Source of the DNA: CAZRQL01 sp964602415
GTDB taxonomy: Bacteria; Bacteroidota; Bacteroidia; Cytophagales; Flammeovirgaceae
NCBI GenBank assembly: GCA_964602415.1
Contig: CAZRQL010000006.1
Location: forward strand, 51,339 to 115,338
Reading direction: 5' to 3'
Length of the DNA: 64,000 nt
The translations under genes were made by a program, and so were the position numbers. The notes under the pieces are model-generated. The model saw only the letters and a list, made by a program, of their open reading frames with translations. It had not been told where the DNA came from and ran no database searches. Shown in pieces: positions 1 to 8,034 of this stretch; positions within the stretch are counted from its first letter, which is position 1; each line of letters begins with the position of its first letter.

Positions 1-1454
1 TGGGCAACTTCCACCTTGATACCAAAGATTTTGAAGGGGCAAAAAGCTACTTCATGCAAGGTAAAGAGTTGTCAGAAAACCATGACACAGAGTTGTTTAT
101 TTTGGGGCGTTGTTTGATAGGCTTGGCAAATGTGGCCATCGCTGCACAAGAACATCCCTTGGCTGAAAACTACCTGCTCCAAGCCATAGAAATACAAGAA
201 AAATACAGTGATAATGGAGGGAAAGCGCGCTCTCTGAATGATTTGGGCAATATAGCCGTCAAAAAACAGGACTACGAAACTGCAAAAAAATACTACCAAC
301 AAGCCATAGACATCCGCCGCAGCCTGACCAATCAACAAGGCTACATCACCACGCTGCTGGATTTAGCCCAGATGCACCTGCAACTGTGTCAAGCCAGTGA
401 CTCGCGCCGTTATGCCGACCTTGCCCTTAAAATAGCCCTCTCTACCAACTCAAAACCAAAAGTTGCGCGCGCTTATCAAATCAAATCAGGAGCGGAAGAA
501 CTCAACTCAAACTACAAAGAGGCACTGGAGTACTTCAAAAAGTTTTTCGAGTTGCAGGAGTCCATTTTAGGCACAGAACAAGCCATCAAAATAAAGCAAA
601 TAGAAAGCCGATTCCGCCAAGAGATACAAGATAAAGAAGCCGAAGTCCAAAGGCTCAAGAACATCGAACTAAAAGAAGCCTACGATAAAATTGAGCGCAA
701 AAACAAAGACCTGACCGCCTCTATCAACTACGCCAAAAGAATACAAGAGGCCATTTTGCCCACAGACGAAGAGATGAGCCGCCTTTTGCCTGAGTCTTTT
801 GTGGTCTTTTTGCCCAGGGATATTGTATCGGGGGATTTTTATTGGGTCAGAAAAATCGGTAGCAAAACGGTAGTAGCTGCGGTGGACTGTACCGGCCACG
901 GCGTACCGGGGGCATTTATGAGCAAGAAAGCCAACGAATTGCTCAATACCATCGTGTTGGAAAGAAAAATCACCGAACCGACAGAAATCCTCACTCACCT
1001 CAGGCGAGACATTTACACCTCTTTACGCCAGCACCAAACCCAAAACCGTGATGGTATGGATTTGAGTGTGGCTACTTTTGACGCAGACAAAAACCGTCTG
1101 GTGGTAGGATCTGCGCGGTCTTATTTTGCCTATTTTCTTGATGAAAAACTTTGCCAAATCAAAGGCGATAACATAGCTGTTGGTGGAGAAATAGGAGAAG
1201 AGACTCAATTTTCTCAGTTTGAGATTCAACCAAATGCCACGCTTTACCTTTTCTCAGACGGTATGGCAGACCAGTTTGGTGGAGAAAGGCAACACAAGCT
1301 CATGTTAAGCGGATTGAGAGATATTTTAGGCCAAGCGGCCTTGTTACCCATTGCAGAGCAAAAATTTTATATTGAAAATCAATTTTACAAGTGGTTGGGA
1401 ACAGCTAAACAAATTGACGACGTGATGCTTTTGGGTATAAAATTTGCTCCTTGA
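1..1454 (+). CDS. TPR-repeat SpoIIE-type PP2C serine phosphatase (5' end missing)
   Basis: Predicted cytoplasmic signalling phosphatase. The frame is open to the left edge (from base 3, reading GNFHLDTKDFEGAKSYF, another TPR helix pair), so the ATG at 54 is internal and the gene starts outside the window. Counting from that ATG, TPR helices fill residues 1-170, a charged coiled coil spans 175-220, a helix ASINYAKRIQEAILP lies at 222-236, and the SpoIIE/PP2C domain runs from about 245 to 466 with VSGDFYW, the metal-binding D-C-T-G-H-G motif (278-283) and a final DDVMLLGIKF. The family dephosphorylates phosphoserine/threonine on anti-anti-sigma-like partners or other proteins. The target is unknown. 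Two more proteins in this window (8035 and 53080) have the same catalytic end. Confidence 0.9.
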   Translation, partial: GNFHLDTKDFEGAKSYFMQGKELSENHDTELFILGRCLIGLANVAIAAQEHPLAENYLLQAIEIQEKYSDNGGKARSLNDLGNIAVKKQDYETAKKYYQQAIDIRRSLTNQQGYITTLLDLAQMHLQLCQASDSRRYADLALKIALSTNSKPKVARAYQIKSGAEELNSNYKEALEYFKKFFELQESILGTEQAIKIKQIESRFRQEIQDKEAEVQRLKNIELKEAYDKIERKNKDLTASINYAKRIQEAILPTDEEMSRLLPESFVVFLPRDIVSGDFYWVRKIGSKTVVAAVDCTGHGVPGAFMSKKANELLNTIVLERKITEPTEILTHLRRDIYTSLRQHQTQNRDGMDLSVATFDADKNRLVVGSARSYFAYFLDEKLCQIKGDNIAVGGEIGEETQFSQFEIQPNATLYLFSDGMADQFGGERQHKLMLSGLRDILGQAALLPIAEQKFYIENQFYKWLGTAKQIDDVMLLGIKFAP

Positions 1455-1467
1455 GAACGATTTTAAC

Positions 1468-1475
1468 TAATTTTG
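1468..1475 (+). promoter_or_regulatory. Bacteroidota-type -7 element (TAATTTTG)
   Basis: An exact match to the TAnnTTTG -7 consensus lies 26 bases before the proposed TTG start of the MGMT-type gene. No convincing TTTG -33 box is seen at the usual distance, so this is a weak call. Confidence 0.35.
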
Positions 1476-1500
1476 CGTAATTTATTAATCCTTACAGCGT

Positions 1501-1821
1501 TTGCAGCGTTTTGATGATATTTATCAAGTGGTCAAACTTATTCCCAAAGGCAGGGTAAGCACTTATGGAGCGATAGCCGCTTTTTTGGGCGGGAAGATGG
1601 GTGCCCGGATGGTGGGTTGGGCATTGAATGTAGCCCATAGTTTGCCCGATGTGCCTTGTCATCGGGTCGTGAATCGCTTGGGGGTGCTTAGCGGCAAGCA
1701 CCACTTCGCTACCCCCACGCTGATGCAAGAATTGCTGGAAGCAGAAGGCATAAAAGTAGAAAATGACAGAGTGATAGACTTTAAAACCTTATTTTGGAAT
1801 CCTAACGAAAACCTTTTATGA
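1501..1821 (+). CDS. MGMT-family protein (O6-alkylguanine-DNA alkyltransferase, C-terminal domain only)
   Basis: A 106-residue protein that matches only the DNA-binding/active-site domain of O6-methylguanine methyltransferases. It has the helix-turn-helix region IPKGRVSTYGAIA (14-26), an arginine-finger-like region, and the PCHRVV active-site motif with Cys53 present. The short alkyltransferase-like (ATL) proteins normally carry Trp at that position, so this could be a minimal alkyltransferase or an ATL relative that kept its cysteine. An in-frame TAA at 1486 limits the start. TTG at 1501 gives the expected N-terminal helix and no ATG fits better. It overlaps the manC start by 4 bases (ATGA), so the two are probably co-translated although their functions are unrelated. 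Confidence 0.85.
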   Translation: MQRFDDIYQVVKLIPKGRVSTYGAIAAFLGGKMGARMVGWALNVAHSLPDVPCHRVVNRLGVLSGKHHFATPTLMQELLEAEGIKVENDRVIDFKTLFWNPNENLL

Positions 1822-2900
1822 ACAAAGAGCATAATTATCTGGTGGTGATGGCCGGCGGAATGGGTACGCGCTTTTGGCCCTTGAGCCGTGCGGCCAAGCC
1901 CAAACAGTTTTTGGATATATTGGGCACGGGCCCAACCCTGCTCCAAACAACGGTGGAGAGGTTTAGCCCTTTGGTGTCTTTGGAAAAAGTCTTCATCGTT
2001 ACGGGAAAAGATTATGCGCATATCGTAGCCGAACAGCTACCTGATTTGCCCAAATCCAATATTTTAGCTGAGCCTATGCCCAAAAATACGGCCCCTTGCG
2101 TGGCTTGGGCTTGCCAAAAAATCTACAAATTAGACCCCGAAGCCAATATTGTGGTAACTCCGGCAGATCACTTGATCTTGGACAATGACTTATTCGTAGA
2201 AAACATCGCTGACAGTCTGGAGGTTACAGCCTCGCAGCCCATTATTGCCACACTGGGATTGGTGCCGACCTTCCCAAGCACCGGATACGGCTACATACAG
2301 CCCGAGCCCGACACCAAACTGGGCAAACTCCACAAAGTCAAAACTTTTGCCGAAAAACCCAATATCGAAATGGCAGAGTATTTTTTCAATAGCGGTGAGT
2401 TTTTGTGGAACAGCGGCATTTTTATTGGCCAAGTGGAGACTTTTTTGTCCGCCTTTAGGATTCATTTGGAAGATGTGGCTGAGATTTTTGCCTCTCTTTC
2501 GGCTTATTTTGGAAGCGAAAACGAAGAACAGGCCACAGTGGACAGCTATTTTCGCTCCAAAAGCATTTCCATGGACTACGGCGTAATGGAACAAGCCCAA
2601 AACGTATTTGTGCTGCCTTGCCGGTTTGGCTGGTCTGATTTGGGTACATGGAAATCAGTCTATGAAGTAAACTCCAAAGACGATAACAGCAATGTAGTGG
2701 TAGGAAATGCCGAGCTTTATGATACGCGCAATTCCATCGTGCATCTGGACAACAAATTTGTAGCGGTCATCAAAGGGCTAAACGGCTATATCGTAGCCCA
2801 GCACGATGGGGTGATATTGATTTGCCCCAAAGACAGCGAACAAGATGTCAAACAGTTTTTGTACGATGTCAAAGAGCGGTACGGGACGGATTTTAGTTGA
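1818..2900 (+). CDS. manC: mannose-1-phosphate guanylyltransferase (GDP-mannose pyrophosphorylase)
   Basis: Makes GDP-mannose from mannose-1-phosphate and GTP for polysaccharide or glycoprotein synthesis. At 360 residues it is the short, single-domain form without the fused phosphomannose isomerase domain of ManC/AlgA. The N-terminal nucleotide-binding loop AGGMGTRFWPLSR and K-Q-F are at about residues 12-31. Further family motifs visible are TPADHLI, a GYGYI segment, FAEKP and FLWNSGIF. The DYGVMEQ and GWSDLGTW motifs of the C-terminal half are also present. The gene overlaps the MGMT-type gene by ATGA and its stop lies 2 bases from the stop of the convergent glycosyltransferase gene, with no terminator hairpin visible between them. 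Confidence 0.95.
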   Translation: MNKEHNYLVVMAGGMGTRFWPLSRAAKPKQFLDILGTGPTLLQTTVERFSPLVSLEKVFIVTGKDYAHIVAEQLPDLPKSNILAEPMPKNTAPCVAWACQKIYKLDPEANIVVTPADHLILDNDLFVENIADSLEVTASQPIIATLGLVPTFPSTGYGYIQPEPDTKLGKLHKVKTFAEKPNIEMAEYFFNSGEFLWNSGIFIGQVETFLSAFRIHLEDVAEIFASLSAYFGSENEEQATVDSYFRSKSISMDYGVMEQAQNVFVLPCRFGWSDLGTWKSVYEVNSKDDNSNVVVGNAELYDTRNSIVHLDNKFVAVIKGLNGYIVAQHDGVILICPKDSEQDVKQFLYDVKERYGTDFS

Positions 2901-2902
2901 AC

Positions 2903-5686
2903 TTACATACCTCTAAGGGCATTGTACTGCTGTCTAAATCGTTCGGCCTCTTGCGGTTGGCCTGCCTGCTCAAACATATAAGCGGCCATATTGTAGGCAT
3001 CCGCAAATTTGGGGTTGATGCTAAGACAAGCCTGTATATGTCTGAAGGCCACATCAAAGAGTTGTAGCTTGAGTGCGGGGAGTTTGCCTGCCTGTTGCAC
3101 TTTGATAAAAGCGGCCAGGTATTGAATATTGGCATTGCGGTTTTGGTCGTATTCGATGGCTTTTTCTATGGCTTTGTAGGCATTGTCTAAGTCGCCTTTG
3201 CGGTAAAGGGCTTCGGCTTTGTATTGATAGCCACCAACGTTGTTGATTTTGAACTCAATGGCTTTTTCCAACACGCCCAATGCTTTGTCGTACTCTCCTG
3301 ATTGGGTATAAATCATCCCCAACAGCGTGTAAGAGGTGAAATCTTCGGGATTGACTTCCAGACAACGGTTGCAGGCATCTATTGCCAAATCTATTTGGTT
3401 GGTGGACAAGTAAATCTGCGCCAAATGGCGGTAGGTTTCTACATTTTTGGGGTCGTATTCCAAGGCTTTGAGGGCATATTCCAGAGCCAAACTGTCGTTG
3501 CCTTGGGCACGGGCTTTCAAACTGAGGTTGTGATGGCGATCGGTTTTTTCCACAATGGCCAACACGGGCACACCGTCCACGTCAATGGTATGAATAGTCC
3601 CTTTGGGAGGGAACGCATTCTGAATGTGGGCTTTGCACATGGTTCTGGTTGCAAAGAATGCGTAGTCCCAGTCTTCTTTGTACTTTTCGTTTTCTCTTGC
3701 CCAAAGCATTCTGACGCTATCGGTAGCTTTGTCAAAATAGTATTGCGCCGAGACGTGCGCAAAATTGGTGGCGATTCTGGTACGCTTGTCTTTGATTTGG
3801 GGACGGTTTTCGAGCATCCACTCGGTGGCTTGTTTCATTGAGTTGCACCAGTAGTCGGTTTCGTAGTTGGTATAAGCCCCTTTGATGCCGCCAACAAGCT
3901 CATTGAAGTACAGGTATTGGTTGGGATGCTCTTGCAACATCCATGCCACGGGTCTGTAAAGCAGCACCATCAACACCACCATCGAACCCAATGCAATCGG
4001 TTTGATTTGGCTCATCAAAAAATTCCAACCGACCGAAGTAACCACAATCATAGGCGCATAGACAAACATCACGTGCCGCCATTCGCTGTAAAGCGTTGAT
4101 TTTTTGTAAATAACGTACACAATCGGAAAAAACAACGCAAACACCATCATAGCCCAAACAGCTAATTTCCAGTTGTCTCGATTTTGCAACAAGGGAGTAA
4201 ACATACCCAAAAAATACCCCAGCAACACCGCCAAGGGTACACTGATACCAATCCATTTGGGGATGTAGTGCCAAGGAACAAACTGCATAAAAAGCCGCTT
4301 GCCTTCAAAAAGTTCATAGGTAAGTAGCAACTGAAAGTTGGTAAACTCTTTCAATGCCTTAAAAGGATTGCTAAAAGGCTCAATAATCCCGTAAGGCCAA
4401 AACAAAATACCCAAGAAATAACCAATAAAAGCTATAAAGGCAAATATTTTAGCCAGATTGGGAATTTGCTTGATGGCAGGCGATAGGCCTTTTTGATTCA
4501 TAAAATAGAGCCACCAAACCCCCATAAAAAGACCCACGTAGGCCAAATTGAGCAGCCCGCCTATCTTTAAGCTGATAATAAAAGCCACGCCAAAGCCCGT
4601 CCACCAGATAGTACCCATTCGTGGGCGGGGTAACTGCTTGATAAGCAACATTAAAAAATATAAACTTACCGCATAGGCAGTCAAAAAAGGTACATCTTTG
4701 GGGTTGTTCATAGAGTGGCCAAAATAGCGCGGAGAAAGCAGCATGAGCACCGCCGCCAATAAGGCTGCCCTCCAGCCGCCTAATTCTTTGGCTATCAATC
4801 CCGTAAACAAAGCCCCCAACACCCCGTACAGCGCATTGATAAAGTGACGGGTTTCGTAAATACCAAAAGGACTCACGTAATGGTACACCATTTCGGCAAT
4901 CAAATCAATCGAAGCCCCATAATAAAGCAGCGCAAAACGCGCATGCTTGCTCAAATCAAATACACTCGTATCGCTGCCCAGCGTCATATAAAACTTACGC
5001 ATGTCTTGTGCCAGCGTTACGTGCTCAGGCTCATCCCACGTGATCCCATAGTCAAAGCTCAAAATCGGCATCAAAACCGCCATCAAAAGCACGAAAAACA
5101 AGAACTTGAATCGGTAAATGGGATGGTTGGCATCGCTAAGCCATTGAGAGCGAGGGGCAAAGAAAGGCTCTTTAAAAAATTTGTAAACAAAAACTTGCCA
5201 ATGGCAGCGCATATACTTCAAAAAAGTCATCTTTTCGGCCTCCAGACTTGAATCAGCCACAAACTCCACTGCAAAATCAAGGTCTTTGAGCACAAAGGGC
5301 AAGCCCTGAGCCATAAAAGGATGGGTAAGCACCTCTTGGGCTCTGCCAGCGGGCAAAATAGCCGCCCCCGCAAAAGCTCCTTTTTGGTCATAGGGCGCAA
5401 AAAGCGAAGACAACAAGGCCTGCCGCTTGTCTTTATCACAAAAAAGAGTGGTTTGCTCGGCTTGTGGCAAGTAAGAGTAGGCTTTTTGGGCGGCTACCAC
5501 ATCTTGGGCAAATATGACCCACTTCTTGTCTGTTACTTGGCTAAAATCAAACCCTGCGTCCACAGTAAACACCTCAGAACCCGGAAATTTATCTTTAAGT
5601 GTCTGAAAATGCGAAAAAGTAAGAAAACATGCCTTGTAAACATCTGACTTTGAGGGGCTTTGCGCCACTTTTTTGGCCTTGCTCAT
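2903..5686 (-). CDS. GT-C membrane glycosyltransferase with C-terminal TPR domain
   Basis: About 927 residues. An N-terminal cytoplasmic part of about 170 residues that I do not recognise is followed by a multi-spanning membrane region (about 11 hydrophobic segments). After the first membrane helix comes DYGITWDEPEH, the acidic first-loop motif typical of GT-C (ArnT/PMT-like, family 39 and relatives) enzymes that use polyprenyl-phosphate sugars. The last ~220 residues are TPR repeats, for example DSLALEYALKALEYDPKN. It probably transfers a sugar to lipid or protein on the periplasmic side. The ATG at 5686 (MSKAKK) was chosen; the frame is open to 5761 but would then overlap the upstream gene with an unlikely hydrophobic leader. 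It lies downstream of the flippase-like gene, probably in one transcript. Confidence 0.82.
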   Translation of the reverse strand: MSKAKKVAQSPSKSDVYKACFLTFSHFQTLKDKFPGSEVFTVDAGFDFSQVTDKKWVIFAQDVVAAQKAYSYLPQAEQTTLFCDKDKRQALLSSLFAPYDQKGAFAGAAILPAGRAQEVLTHPFMAQGLPFVLKDLDFAVEFVADSSLEAEKMTFLKYMRCHWQVFVYKFFKEPFFAPRSQWLSDANHPIYRFKFLFFVLLMAVLMPILSFDYGITWDEPEHVTLAQDMRKFYMTLGSDTSVFDLSKHARFALLYYGASIDLIAEMVYHYVSPFGIYETRHFINALYGVLGALFTGLIAKELGGWRAALLAAVLMLLSPRYFGHSMNNPKDVPFLTAYAVSLYFLMLLIKQLPRPRMGTIWWTGFGVAFIISLKIGGLLNLAYVGLFMGVWWLYFMNQKGLSPAIKQIPNLAKIFAFIAFIGYFLGILFWPYGIIEPFSNPFKALKEFTNFQLLLTYELFEGKRLFMQFVPWHYIPKWIGISVPLAVLLGYFLGMFTPLLQNRDNWKLAVWAMMVFALFFPIVYVIYKKSTLYSEWRHVMFVYAPMIVVTSVGWNFLMSQIKPIALGSMVVLMVLLYRPVAWMLQEHPNQYLYFNELVGGIKGAYTNYETDYWCNSMKQATEWMLENRPQIKDKRTRIATNFAHVSAQYYFDKATDSVRMLWARENEKYKEDWDYAFFATRTMCKAHIQNAFPPKGTIHTIDVDGVPVLAIVEKTDRHHNLSLKARAQGNDSLALEYALKALEYDPKNVETYRHLAQIYLSTNQIDLAIDACNRCLEVNPEDFTSYTLLGMIYTQSGEYDKALGVLEKAIEFKINNVGGYQYKAEALYRKGDLDNAYKAIEKAIEYDQNRNANIQYLAAFIKVQQAGKLPALKLQLFDVAFRHIQACLSINPKFADAYNMAAYMFEQAGQPQEAERFRQQYNALRGM

Positions 5687-5757
5687 ACCTGAACGTTTAG
5701 GATACAAATATAAAATTAAAAAACTCTTTGTCTCTGAGAGTAACCACAAGTTGGCTG

Positions 5758-6834
5758 TCAAGCAGCCGTCTTAGAGTGAAAAACCCTCCTAATCCATTGA
5801 GGCAAAATCAAAATGCCTATCAAAAGATAAGCGTAATAAGTGATGATCCTCCAGAAGGCTGCCACCACCAATGTCAGACCACTCACCTGCAAATAACTAT
5901 CAAAAAATGAGGTAAATGCCAACTCTGCCGAACCCGAACTGCCCGGAGTAGGCGACACCAACATAATAATCCACATGATGATCTGTCTGGAAAATATAGT
6001 CAAATGGTCAAAAAAATCGAGTGGGTTGAAAGAATAAGCAAAAGCGGCTATCAAACAGTTGAGCATGAAGTAGCGAGCCGACCAAATCAACAAAGTAGAA
6101 AAAATAGCCTTAGCCCAAAACCTTGAACTCATGCCTTTGAGAAACTCGGAAGCGGTGATGGTCTCATTGCCTGTCTGCACCGCCCACTTCCTAAAGCGTT
6201 TGAGCAAACGATTGGAAGTCAAAAACACCAAAAACAATTTGAAGCGTATTGGACTGACAAACAAACCATATACCATCAAAACGGTATAAATAAATATCAA
6301 AGAAAGGCTTACATAGAAAAAACCTTGTGCCCCACCCGACTGAAAAATCCCTCCTAAGCCTTGGAAAATATCGGGCTGCAACACCAGCACGATTGTAGAG
6401 GCAAGCATAAAAAATGAATTGTCCAAAACCGCTGTGAGCATCACAAAAGAGAGCGATTTGCCAAAAGAGAGGCCTTCGCGGTTCATAATGAACACCGCTA
6501 CCGCCGTCCCCCCCACCACCGAAGGCGTAACGGCAGAAGAAAACTCCCAAAGCAAAATAATATAAATACTGGATTTCCAAGACAATTGGTTGTCTGTTAG
6601 GTTTTTAATCCGATAGATATAGCCCCCATCCCTGACCATCAACACCACAATCGCCATGGCTATCCAAAAAAAACTGGCTTTGCCGATATTTTCTTTAACC
6701 CTTTCAAAATCAAAATCTTGCTGAAAAAAAAGAATCAGAGCAACCGCTACAATGCCAATGAGTACAGGTATGATAATTTTATTGGGACTTAATGATTTGA
6801 GTAACTTGGGAAGCTCTAAAGGTTGTTGGGACAT
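5758..6834 (-). CDS. LPG-synthase transmembrane / flippase-like family protein (UPF0104)
   Basis: A 358-residue integral membrane protein with about eight hydrophobic segments and the family signature TPGSSGSAELAF near residue 300. This is the membrane module of lysylphosphatidylglycerol synthases (MprF) found as a stand-alone protein. Family members have been proposed to flip or move lipids, and many sit next to glycosyltransferases. Here it is 71 bases upstream of a GT-C glycosyltransferase on the same strand, which fits a role in moving a lipid-linked substrate for that enzyme (inference). The soluble catalytic MprF domain is absent, so lysyl transfer is not expected. Confidence 0.85.
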   Translation of the reverse strand: MSQQPLELPKLLKSLSPNKIIIPVLIGIVAVALILFFQQDFDFERVKENIGKASFFWIAMAIVVLMVRDGGYIYRIKNLTDNQLSWKSSIYIILLWEFSSAVTPSVVGGTAVAVFIMNREGLSFGKSLSFVMLTAVLDNSFFMLASTIVLVLQPDIFQGLGGIFQSGGAQGFFYVSLSLIFIYTVLMVYGLFVSPIRFKLFLVFLTSNRLLKRFRKWAVQTGNETITASEFLKGMSSRFWAKAIFSTLLIWSARYFMLNCLIAAFAYSFNPLDFFDHLTIFSRQIIMWIIMLVSPTPGSSGSAELAFTSFFDSYLQVSGLTLVVAAFWRIITYYAYLLIGILILPQWIRRVFHSKTAA

Positions 6835-6860
6835 AGTTTAGTGTTGTGGACTCAAAAGTA

Positions 6861-6890
6861 AAACAAAAAAGGTGTCTGTTACCGACACCT
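6861..6890 (-). terminator. Rho-independent terminator of queA
   Basis: A perfect 7-bp stem (AGGTGTC/GACACCT, 6870-6890, 7-base loop) is followed on the minus strand by a T-rich run (TTTTTTGTTTT). It lies 25 bases past the queA stop and before the next minus-strand gene, so the flippase-like gene probably has its own promoter or depends on read-through. Confidence 0.75.
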
Positions 6891-6914
6891 ACTGAAATTC
6901 GCACCAAAACAAAA

Positions 6915-7964
6915 TTAATCTATGATGAGCATCGCATCGCCGTAAGTCAAAAATTGGTATTTCTCTTTTTTGGCTACCTCGTAAGCGTGCATAATCAATT
7001 CATACCCTCCAAAAGCAGCCGCCATCATCAAAAGGGTAGAATGTGGCTTGTGAAAATTGGTAATCAGTGCTCGGCAAATCTTAAAATCATAGGGCGGAAA
7101 AATAAACTTATCCGTCCAACCCGAACTGGCTTTAAGGAAGTTATTGGCAGAAACAGATGTCTCCAGCGTTCGCATGGAAGTCGAACCTACGGCGCAAACG
7201 GTTTTCTTATTTTCCAAAGCCTTATTGACCACATCAACAGTGGATTGTGTGATTTCGTAAATCTCCGAATCGGTCTTGTGCTTGGTCAAATCTTCAACAT
7301 CTACTTCCCTAAAAGTACCCAGCCCTATGTGCATGGTAACAGGTACTATCTTTACACCCTTGATTTCCAGCTTTCTGACGATATGCGGGGTAAAATGCAA
7401 CCCGGCAGTGGGTGCGGCTACCGCGCCTTTGTGTTTGGCAAAAATGGTTTGAAAGCGTTCTTTATCAACCTCTTCAGCTTCCCTTCCCAAATCTCTGGGT
7501 ATGGGGGTTTGCCCCATCTCATTGAGGGTCTTGTAAAAATCTTCCTTCACCCCATCATAGAGAAAACGAATCGTGCGACCTCTTGAAGTGGTGTTGTCTA
7601 TGACCTCCGCAACCAACTCACCTTCACCAAAATAGAGCTTGTTGCCTACTCTGATTTTGCGGGCAGGATCTACCACCACGTCCCACAAACGGGTGTCGGG
7701 ATTCAACTCTCTAAGCAGAAAAACTTCTATTTTGGCTCCGGTTTTCTCTTTGTTGCCATAAAGCCTTGCAGGAAAAACCATCGTGTCATTGACCACAAAA
7801 ATATCCCCGTCCCCAAAGTAATTTACAATATCTTTGAAGGCTTTATGCTCTATCTTCCCTGACTTACGATGAACAACCATCAGACGTGAATCATCGCGGT
7901 TCTCACGGGGATACTGAGCGATACAACTCAGAGGTAAATCATATTTAAAAGCGGATAACTTCAT
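6915..7964 (-). CDS. queA: S-adenosylmethionine:tRNA ribosyltransferase-isomerase
   Basis: Penultimate enzyme of queuosine synthesis: it transfers and isomerises the ribosyl part of SAM onto 7-aminomethyl-7-deazaguanine in tRNA to make epoxyqueuosine. The protein is 349 residues, the normal length. Family features include the start KLSAFKYDLP.S.IAQYP, the RDDSRLMVV segment, VNDTMVFPARL, GAKIEVFLLRE, GAVAAPTAGLHFT and a C-terminal LLMMAAAFGGYE. It is followed by a clear terminator and is not linked here to other queuosine genes. Confidence 0.97.
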   Translation of the reverse strand: MKLSAFKYDLPLSCIAQYPRENRDDSRLMVVHRKSGKIEHKAFKDIVNYFGDGDIFVVNDTMVFPARLYGNKEKTGAKIEVFLLRELNPDTRLWDVVVDPARKIRVGNKLYFGEGELVAEVIDNTTSRGRTIRFLYDGVKEDFYKTLNEMGQTPIPRDLGREAEEVDKERFQTIFAKHKGAVAAPTAGLHFTPHIVRKLEIKGVKIVPVTMHIGLGTFREVDVEDLTKHKTDSEIYEITQSTVDVVNKALENKKTVCAVGSTSMRTLETSVSANNFLKASSGWTDKFIFPPYDFKICRALITNFHKPHSTLLMMAAAFGGYELIMHAYEVAKKEKYQFLTYGDAMLIID

Positions 7965-8034
7965 CTATAAAAAATTGAGAACGCAAAGTTAATATAAAGC
8001 TATGCCCTTGTCAAGCAAAATATTAGATGCCATC

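Noticed and set aside
3302..3841. 179-codon plus-strand frame opposite the GT-C/TPR gene
   Set aside because: It lies opposite the TPR-coding part of a well-supported gene and has no recognisable domain.
5687..5761. 25-residue N-terminal extension of the GT-C/TPR gene
   Set aside because: It would overlap the upstream gene's stop and adds an implausible leader; MSKAKK at 5686 is a normal start.
6846..7586. 246-codon plus-strand frame opposite queA
   Set aside because: It starts inside the queA terminator region and is the mirror of a highly conserved gene.
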